A stretch of 64,000 nucleotides of DNA from Saposhnikovia divaricata (taxonomy: Eukaryota > Streptophyta > Magnoliopsida > Apiales > Apiaceae): contig CM071601.1 of the NCBI GenBank assembly GCA_036435485.1, positions 187,152,939 to 187,216,938 of the forward strand, written 5' to 3'. Below are positions 57,111-64,000 of this stretch, in pieces. The translations under genes were made by a program, and so were the position numbers. Positions within the stretch are counted from its first letter, which is position 1, and every line of letters starts with the position of its first letter. Under the pieces are notes generated by a model that had not been told where the DNA came from, made no database searches, and was given only the letters and a program-made list of their open reading frames with translations.

Positions 57111-57850
57111 AGACCCCCCACCATCAATTTGAAATTGGTAGCACCAGTTGATGTAAGCTGAAGGATAGACCCTAAAGCTCATCTTGAGACTGGTTGGCCC
57201 CTTGATAATGCCTTGAAGGTACAGAAACTGTTAATGAGAGTGTTGAGATAAGAAGTCCTTTACAATTCCACACTTGAGGTCTTGAACTTCAAATCTCAAA
57301 ATTCAAGCCTTGATGGCCAACAAGGTTGTCTGCCTCCAAACGAACCTGACAAGAGGCATCAGGCTACTTAAAACCTAGCCAAGGTTCTACAAGTATGAGA
57401 AGAAGGTTGGAAACCTAGAAGTAAGATAGAGGGTTGACAACCAGCCAAGGCACACCAGACTTGAAGTCAAGTGCTCAGCGGCAAGTGAACTTCTTGAACG
57501 ATCAACCGAGAAGCAAGACCCCCACTATACGAAGCAAGGGGGCAAAAACTAAGGGACTCCATCATTTCAACATCTTAGAATGAGAGTTAAAGGTTGAATG
57601 GTTGATGATAATCAACAACCACGAATGAATTCTCGTTTTCGAATCAAGGACTCAGCAAACGAATTAAGGCCCTGAAGGTCACGAAAGCTAAGAAACGGGT
57701 CGTTTCAAGGTTCTGCAGGAATCTCAAAAATTCGAAAATAATAAGGCTGAGAGCCCGACAAAACCAAAGAAACGGTCCACAAATAAAAATTGGCCCAAAG
57801 GACAGGAGCCTAGAACACCAACGCCCAAGAAGCTAAATCTCCTAGGCGTT
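57111..57850 (+). other. Non-coding 3' region of the Tat element
   Basis: No frame with a known domain. Purine-rich with repeated aag-ttg-aag words; it leads into the GC hairpin array. Confidence 0.5.
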
Positions 57851-58435
57851 GGATCAAATAAAGCCTCCTTGGCGGGGATACCCACGCCAAGGCTGGAGTA
57901 ACAAATGAAGGGTATTAAAGTACCCACGCCAAGAAGACTTAAAATCATAAGACAAGGTATCACAAAGTGCCTCCTTGGCGGGGGTACCCACGCCAAGGTT
58001 GTACGAATTGAGGGTGAAAAAATACCCACGGTCAGGAAGCCATATCTCCTAAACGTGGTTGGCAAAAACATCTCCTAGGCGGGAATACCCACGCCCAGAA
58101 TAAATTTTGAAAATTGAAGGCATGAAATACCCACGCCCAGGAGACCAAACTTCCTAGGCGTGCCTAAGGAAAGTGTCTCCTTGGCGGGGGTACCCACGCC
58201 CAGCTCGATTTTCTTTAGAGAAGGGTATACCCACGCCCAGGAGACCAAACTTCCTAGGCGTGCCTAAGGAAAGTGTCTCCTTGGCGGGGGTACCCACGCC
58301 CAGGAAGCATCCACGCCCAGGAAGCATTTCAAGGGACAAAGATCACCCACGCCCAGGAGACCAAACCCCCTAGGCGTGCCTAAGGAGAAGGTCTCCTTGG
58401 CGGGGGTACCCACGCCCAGGGCTCCTCTTCGAACG
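57850..58435 (+). repeat. GC-rich hairpin-repeat array in the Tat element
   Basis: Six copies of a unit of about 105 bp centred on ctccttggcgggggtacccacgcc-type sequence (about 57866, 57971, 58072, 58175, 58275, 58391). The core CTTGGCGGGG-TACCCACGCCAAG is nearly self-complementary (CTTGGCG with CGCCAAG, GGG with CCC). Linker blocks ccaaacttcctaggcgtgcc repeat too. An isolated larger hairpin, TACCCACGCC...GGCGTGGGTA, follows at 58979-59018. The local GC content is far above that of the rest of the window. Confidence 0.9.
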
Positions 58436-59144
58436 ACAAGCCATTTTTCAGAAATTAAAAAAGGAATAAAATCCTTAAAAATTCTGAAAATAGGCTAAAA
58501 ATGATGAAAAAATAGGTAAAAATACCTATTAAATCAAGAAAAAATAAGGAAATAATTTATAAAATTATTTCTGAGGCATGAGGCCCAATATTTTATTTTT
58601 GGTAAAAATTATCGAAAATAAAATATATAAAACGTGAAGGTTAAAAAAAAAAAAAAAAAATGAAAAATATTCACCCATGGTTCAGCTTGCATAGCAATAG
58701 GTTCACGTTCAATATAGCAAATAATTAAGAGTTCAGCTTACTTGTGTACAGATTATGCAGAAATTTTCTTGTGGAGTTTGCGGTATCAATTTCTCTTGGA
58801 CAAGTTAAAGAGTACAGATATTAAAGAAATGTGATAGTGATGTATCAGCTATATTATAACTAGAGCATTTACGTTAGCTGGTACATTGCTTTTATTTGGT
58901 AAAAGCAAAAAATCTTATCAATTATTAAAGATTCTTTCCAACATTTCCCGGGTACAAGGCATGTATTTACGGCAATGGTATACCCACGCCACCCAGGCAA
59001 CTCCTCCTGGGCGTGGGTAGTGATATAGCCTTCTACGCGGGTGCACCCCCGCCAAGCTTGTATTACATGGTTAAATGGTCAATTGCTGTTTAGTACCCTA
59101 TGTTTTGGCCATTTGCAAAATGGTCCCTGATGCTAAAAAAAAAA

Positions 59145-60455
59145 AAAAATTCTTAAATTATTAGGAATAATTAAGGAAAATACCTGTTGGTACATAAAAA
59201 TTCCTAAATTATTAGAAATAATTTAGAAAAATACCTGCTGGTACATAAAAATTCCTAAATTAATAGGAATAATTTAGAAAAATACCTGTTGGTACATAAA
59301 AATTCCTAAATTATTAGAAATAATTTAGAAAAATACCTGCTGGTACATAAAAATTCCTAAATTAATAGGAATAATTTAGAAAAATACCTGTTGGTACATA
59401 AAAATTCCTAAATTATTAGGAAAAATTAAGGAAAATACCTGTTGGTACATAAAAATTCCTAAATTAATAGGAATAATTTAGAAAAATACCTGTTGGTACA
59501 TAAAAATTCCTAAATTATTAGGAAAAATTAAGAAAAATACCTGTAGGTACATAAAAATTCCTAAATTATTAGGAATAATTACGAAAAATACCCGTGGGTA
59601 CATAAAAATTCCTAAATTATTAGGAAAAATTAAGAAAAATACCTGTGGGTACATAAAAATTCCTAAATTATTAGGAATAATTACGAAAAATACCCGTGGG
59701 TACATAAAAATTCCTAAATTATTAGGAAAAATTACGAAAAATACCCGTGGGTACATAAAAATTCCTAAATTATTAGGAAAAATTACGAAAAATACCTGTA
59801 GGTACATAAAAATTCCTAAATTATTAGAAATAATTACGAAAAATATCTGTAGGTACATAAAAATTCCTAAATTTTTAGGATAAATTAAGAAAAATACCTG
59901 TGGGTACATAAAAATTCCTAAATTATTAGGAATAATTACGGAAAATACCTGTTGGTACATAAAAATTCCTAAATTAATAGGAATAATTTAGAAAAATACC
60001 TGTTGGTACATAAAAATTCCTAAATTATTAGGAATAATTTAGAAAAATACCCGTGGGTACATAAAAATTCCTAAATTTTTAGGAAAAATTAAGAAAAATA
60101 CCTGTGGGTACATAAAAATTCCTAAATTATTAGGAATAATTAAGGAAAATACCTGTTGGTACATAAAAATTCCTAAATTATTAGAAATAATTTAGAAAAA
60201 TACCTGCTGGTACATAAAAATTCCTAAATTAATAGGAATAATTTAGAAAAATACCTGTTGGTACATAAAAATTCCTAAATTATTAGGAATAATTACGGAA
60301 AATACCTGTGGGTACATAAAAATTCCTAAATTATTAGGAATAGTTACGGAAAATACCCGTGGGTACATAAAAATTCCTAAATTTTTAGGAAAAATTAAGA
60401 AAAATACCCGTGGGTACATTAAAAATTCCTAAATTATTAGGAAAAGTACAGAAAA
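59145..60455 (+). repeat. 51-bp tandem repeat array, about 26 copies
   Basis: The unit runs ttcctaaattattaggaata, attaagaaaaatacctgt, tggtacataaaaa. The period is 51 bp, a multiple of three, which produces the 160-residue repetitive frame on the minus strand (59478-59960); that is not a gene. Each unit holds two small palindromes, cctaaattattagg and tacc-ygtkgg-ta. Variants (cctgttgg, cctgctgg, cccgtggg, cctgtagg) are interspersed, suggesting growth by block duplication. Tat-lineage elements are known to carry variable tandem repeats in this 3' region. Confidence 0.95.
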
Positions 60456-60786
60456 ATACGAGGAAGATTATAGAAATACCTTCTTAACAAATTGAGCAAT
60501 AATTTATGCTAATAATGCATAAAAGCTCTATGAAAGTGCCGAAATTGCTAAAAGCAAGCACAAATTAAAGCCTCGAATAAGGCAAATCGTCGTAAATGTG
60601 TAGGTCGCTCCACACTTTACAATCAAGACGATACTCGTGAAACACTAGTGTAAACCAAAATTCCCATATAAGGGTAGAAAAATTAAGAAGTCCCAGGTAA
60701 GGGATAAAAACGACCCCGAGTCTCGATTAAGGCAAATATAACTTCTACGAGAACCTGATCAGTTTTCCTAGAAGTTGGGGGGCAAA

Positions 60787-61304
60787 TGATATGGGCTAAA
60801 AATAAGCCCTAAAGACACATTTAATGTTGCACTAATTAGACCCAGCATGGTCCAAACGTGGGGCCCATTAATGAGGTCAGAATCCCTATTTTAATATTAA
60901 TTTTGTAATTAATATTAAGGGAAATAAACAGCTCAGCAATAAGAGTTGGATAAGGATATTATCTCCATTAGACTTAGCCACCAAGCCATCCAATTCGATA
61001 TGGAAACTGATTCCTACAAGGAATTGATCTGGAACCTTCCTCAGGGAGGTGACTTGCCCACCAAGTCTCCGAATCCTACCATAATTCTAAGGCTTCTCAG
61101 CCTATATAAAGGGCCTGACCCCTCATTCTCAGAACTACGTTTTCTTGGCTTGATTCTCTAATACAGAGATACGTAGGCATTCTGTGAGGACCGTTTAAGT
61201 CTCGAACGCAGAAGCAGCCATTAAAGCACGAAGCTCACGAACCCTAGCATTAAATATACAAACCCTAGCCGCAATATTTTCAACCTAGTTTTTATTCCAC
61301 AACA
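60787..61304 (+). repeat. 3' LTR of the Tat element
   Basis: 518 bp, identical by eye to the 5' LTR, and followed by the ACAAT duplication. Confidence 0.95.
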
Positions 61305-61309
61305 ACAAT

Positions 61310-61497
61310 AATACATGAAAGGCACGACCCTCACACTAGAAACCTTAATTTTACAATTAACGAAGGAAATTTTTATACGTTGTGATCATGATTCTAAAAA
61401 ACCCTGATTTAGCCGATTAATCCCCAATTAATTCTTTGTAAGGTAATCAATCGATTCGATTTTTGAAATTCGATTAATCCTGTAAATTTATTTAATA
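61310..61497. other. Sequence interrupted by the Helitron
   Basis: Carries cgattaatcc/ccgattaatc words that continue after the Helitron at 61915-62035, so both belong to one older element, perhaps hAT-like, split by the Helitron. Confidence 0.4.
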
Positions 61498-61882
61498 CTA
61501 GCTTATAGCCCGTGCAAAGCACGTGTTACTTTTAATTATTTTAAAAATTGTATGTTTAACAACATAAAGTATAATAAATTATTATGGATATAATTTAATT
61601 TTGTAATATTAATTAATAAAATTAATAGTAATAATAATTGTTATTTCATAGATGACATGTATTGTTTAAAACTGATAATATAAAATCTTAATGTAAATTT
61701 GTTGTTGATGGGATTCGAACCTTGGATCTTTAGAAGAGGGATGTAAATATAGAATATTTCTTATTATTAGATCTAACGGTTAGCATCTATTTACTAAATA
61801 TCTAAAGGTCACATTCTTTGGTTGAACCAAACAACCAAACTACCAATTATCCCCTAATTTGCTTATTATAGTATAGTATAGA
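61498..61882 (-). mobile_element. Complete non-autonomous Helitron, 385 bp
   Basis: On the minus strand it starts TCTATACTATACTATAATAAG (first base 61882) and ends with the hairpin cgtgc-ttt-gcacg, ggctataag and CTAG (61498). The flanking bases are A and T, with no duplication, as expected for Helitron insertion between A and T. There is no Rep/helicase coding. The minus strand also has a B-box-like ggttcgaatccc near 61709. Confidence 0.85.
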
Positions 61883-62054
61883 TGATATGTTTAATTATAA
61901 ATTAGACTAATATTTTAAATATTATTATAATATCCGATTAATACTCCGATTGATCCTTTCGGTTAATCCCCGAATACCCAATTAATCTTAAATCGATATC
62001 TCGACCGATTTATACCGATTATCGATTTTTACAACCACGGTTGTGATAAAGTAT

Positions 62055-62808
62055 ATTTTGGAGAATTTTTCATTAGTGTCTTTCCATAATTGACTTTTTT
62101 AAATGGAATTATTTCATATTTGATTTTATGAAAGGTATACACTTGTCATATCCTTTTGTTAATGAAAACGTTAATAAAACATTAAGTCGTTATATTTTTT
62201 TTTGAATGATTCACATTGATACCTTTATACAATTGACTTTGTAAATGGTGTCATTTCACTCTTAATAAAATGAAATTATTGTTTTTAATTACAATAAATG
62301 AATAAACACAATAAAAGATAAGCTTAAGTCAGTGGGAGACCATCATATGAATAAAACACATACTAACGAAACATATTCATATGAGTGAATCGAATAAATA
62401 CCTAAAAATTTAGATAGGATGATTGTGATAATAGTGAGAAACCCTCTTTTCCTTTTTTTTTTTTAGCTTTCTAATCGAATCCTAGTTCTAACTCTCTCTA
62501 ATTTAATCCGACTAATATGGTCTCCATCCAACTTAAATTTTTCTTTTATTTGTTAGTATTTTTTAATTAAAACAAACATTTCATTTTATTAACAGTAAAA
62601 TGGTACCATTTGTAAAAACTAAATATAGAGGGCGCCAATGAAAATTATTCAAAAAAAAAAACTAAACATTTTATTAAGATTTTCATTAACGGAAGGGTAT
62701 GAAATGTAAACCCTTATTTTAGAAGTGCCACTCTTAAAGAGCAAAATGTAAAATAACAGCATTTGAAAAAGTCAATTATGGAAGAACACCAAAGAAAATT
62801 ACCCTGTA
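62055..62808. mobile_element. Long-inverted-repeat element, probably MULE-type MITE
   Basis: The left end (62058-62180: gaatttttcattagtgtctt, ccataattgacttttt, then tgttaatgaaaacgttaata) is mirrored at the right end (62660-62806: tattaagattttcattaacg, aaaaagtcaattatgg, aacaccaaagaaaattacc). The arms are about 130-150 bp and diverged. The middle is AT-rich and non-coding. No target duplication could be fixed. Confidence 0.65.
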
Positions 62809-62825
62809 CTCCTATTTTATAACAA

Positions 62826-62860
62826 CTAGCGTTCTACCCGTGCTACGCACCGAACGATAA
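62826..62860 (-). mobile_element. Helitron-like 3' terminus
   Basis: The minus strand reads ggtgcgtagcacgggtagaacg then CTAG (62829-62826) then T. The hairpin gtgc-gta-gcac plus CTAG fits a Helitron 3' end. The TC start was not located. Confidence 0.55.
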
Positions 62861-63694
62861 ATTAATGAATTAATTAATATAAACATATAATTTTAATCAT
62901 TATTTAGGAAAAACGATAATTTCATAAGAATTTAATTAATTTAAGTATAGAATTACTTATTCGTCATTTTATACCAATTGCAATAAAATTAATATTTTCA
63001 AACAATTATCATAACATCCACGTCCCCCGTTGAGACGCTCTAAACCCTTCTTTATTGTTTTTCTTCATTTGATTTTTCACATTTTTTGGAATTTTTCTAC
63101 CAAGTTCATAAGTTTTTTACCCATATTTTAAGTTTTGTTCTTTTGGAAATTTGGTGTATTTAAAGGTAAAGTATCGTAGGTTTCTATAATTTTTATCATA
63201 TTAATTTAATCAAAAAAAATTTTATGGGTTGGATGAATTTACAAATACATATTGAAAATTCATAAACACTTATTTCTCACGCCCATAATAAATCATAAGA
63301 TTGTCTTTCAAAAAAGATGTTGCATGTTTGAGCAATGTGAGAAAGGATTTCTATTGTGTAAGATTCATTAAACGAACGTAGTTATGATAAAGGTAACTTT
63401 CTTCTAATCTAGTTTCATATGTATTTGTTCATTATCATTTTTACAAATTGTATGTTCTTTTATTAGAAAATTGATTTATTATAGAAAAATAAATATTATC
63501 AATCAACCAAACATAACATATCATGTTCGTAGAGTAAGATATGACTGTTATAGTTTATGGTGATTTCCCTCAACTTGTTTTCAATGACAACTTAAAATGT
63601 GTGTATTTACTTTGGGAGTTTGAAGGTTGAGTTTTTTTATTTTGTTTCTATTAGAACATGGTATATTAAATATTAGATTTCTCTTACCCATAAA
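62861..63694. other. AT-rich intergenic sequence
   Basis: May include the body of the Helitron ending at 62826. No gene recognised. Confidence 0.4.
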
Positions 63695-64000
63695 TAGGGG
63701 TGGCAAATTAATTCGATCTAATAGTACTCAATCCAAAACCCGAAATTTTGGATGTACCGAACTCGAATTTTCGGATTCAAGTTTAGAATTAAATTATAAA
63801 ACCGAAATAGTTTCGATTTGGATTTGAATTTCAGTTGTACCGAACCGATATCCGATCCAAAACCCGATCCAATATTGAAACCCGATACATTTGTTTTATT
63901 TAGACAAAACAAAACTAATAAATATCTTCATTTGTTTAGAATCTATCTACCAAGTTGTTAAGTTTTTTTTTTTTTACCTATATTTAAAGTTCTGTTAATA
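63695..64000. mobile_element. Left end of a hAT-like element, cut by the window edge
   Basis: TAGGGGTGGCAAATTAATTC at 63695 followed by ccaaaacccga, accgaac and gatccaaaacccgatcc words is the usual left end and subterminal region of plant hAT derivatives. The right end lies beyond the window. Confidence 0.55.

Larger units (their letters stand above)
52827..61304 (+). mobile_element. Young Tat-lineage gypsy element lacking RT and integrase
   Basis: Identical 518-bp LTRs at 52827-53344 and 60787-61304, TG...CA ends, duplication ACAAT at 52822-52826 and 61305-61309, primer-binding site at 53347 and a polypurine tract (ttggggggcaaa) at 60775-60786. The inner region has one open gag-protease frame, RNase H remnants, then about 3.7 kb with GC hairpin repeats and a 51-bp array. 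There is no reverse transcriptase or integrase. It resembles the non-autonomous TR-GAG class, with a protease in addition. Mobilisation must use enzymes from a related complete Tat element. Confidence 0.93.

Noticed and set aside
59478..59960. Minus-strand 160-residue repetitive protein
   Set aside because: The 51-bp repeat is a multiple of three, so any frame without a stop stays open. The 17-residue period is exactly the DNA repeat.
59145..60455. CRISPR-like array
   Set aside because: The 51-bp units are contiguous tandem repeats with no unique spacers, inside a plant retrotransposon.
61700..61730. tRNA gene on the minus strand near ggttcgaatccc
   Set aside because: Only the B-box-like word is present. 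No A box or cloverleaf can be formed, and it lies within a Helitron.

Overview
The window looks like nuclear DNA of a flowering plant, probably a eudicot. It is AT-rich and mostly transposable elements. It contains one confident host gene, a cytokinin-response-factor type AP2/ERF gene, with the CRF and AP2 domains in one intronless reading frame. There is no bacterial, organellar or CRISPR signature. The species is not identified.

Bases 1-8592 are gene-poor. They hold a copia LTR fragment, a C-rich minisatellite, a Harbinger-type MITE with TAA duplication (1693-2438), a 166-bp tandem duplication, a roughly 185-bp tandem array, a long foldback element centred on a TA microsatellite (about 4217-5400), a Helitron 3' end and a Stowaway MITE. 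The CRF gene is on the minus strand at 8593-9594, with a long CT-rich leader and a TATA box near 10090. Bases 10100-23199 are again a mosaic. They carry a MULE-type MITE with a 9-bp duplication, a 2-kb internally deleted MULE, a possible spliced 5' end of a host gene (minus strand, about 15450-14999), a TRIM, an RNase H-like pseudogene fragment, a hAT element with an 8-bp duplication inserted at the edge of a foldback, a second Harbinger MITE, a SINE-like head and a Helitron 3' end.

Bases 23200-49750 are one nested structure. A Sirevirus-type copia element (LTRs 23200-24766 and 48202-49750, duplication TATGG) was split inside protease/integrase by a LARD-like element with 3.2-kb LTRs (27457-41880, duplication AGTCA). 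The LARD 5' LTR was itself hit by a 2.1-kb solo LTR (30057-32163, duplication AGTAT) and is joined to an Athila-type gypsy pol fragment on the minus strand. The Sirevirus sits inside the first unit of a tandem array of Helitron-like units of about 0.9 kb, which resumes at 49756-51960.

Bases 52827-61304 are a very young Tat-lineage gypsy element. Its two 518-bp LTRs look identical and it has a clean ACAAT duplication. It has one open gag-protease frame and scrambled RNase H remnants, but no reverse transcriptase or integrase. Its 3' region carries a GC-rich hairpin-repeat array and about 26 copies of a 51-bp repeat. The window ends with a complete 385-bp Helitron, a long-inverted-repeat element, another Helitron 3' end and the left end of a hAT-like element.

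Order of events read from nesting and LTR divergence: Helitron-like array, then Sirevirus, then LARD, then the solo LTR (and, undated, the Athila fragment). The Tat element is probably the youngest insertion.
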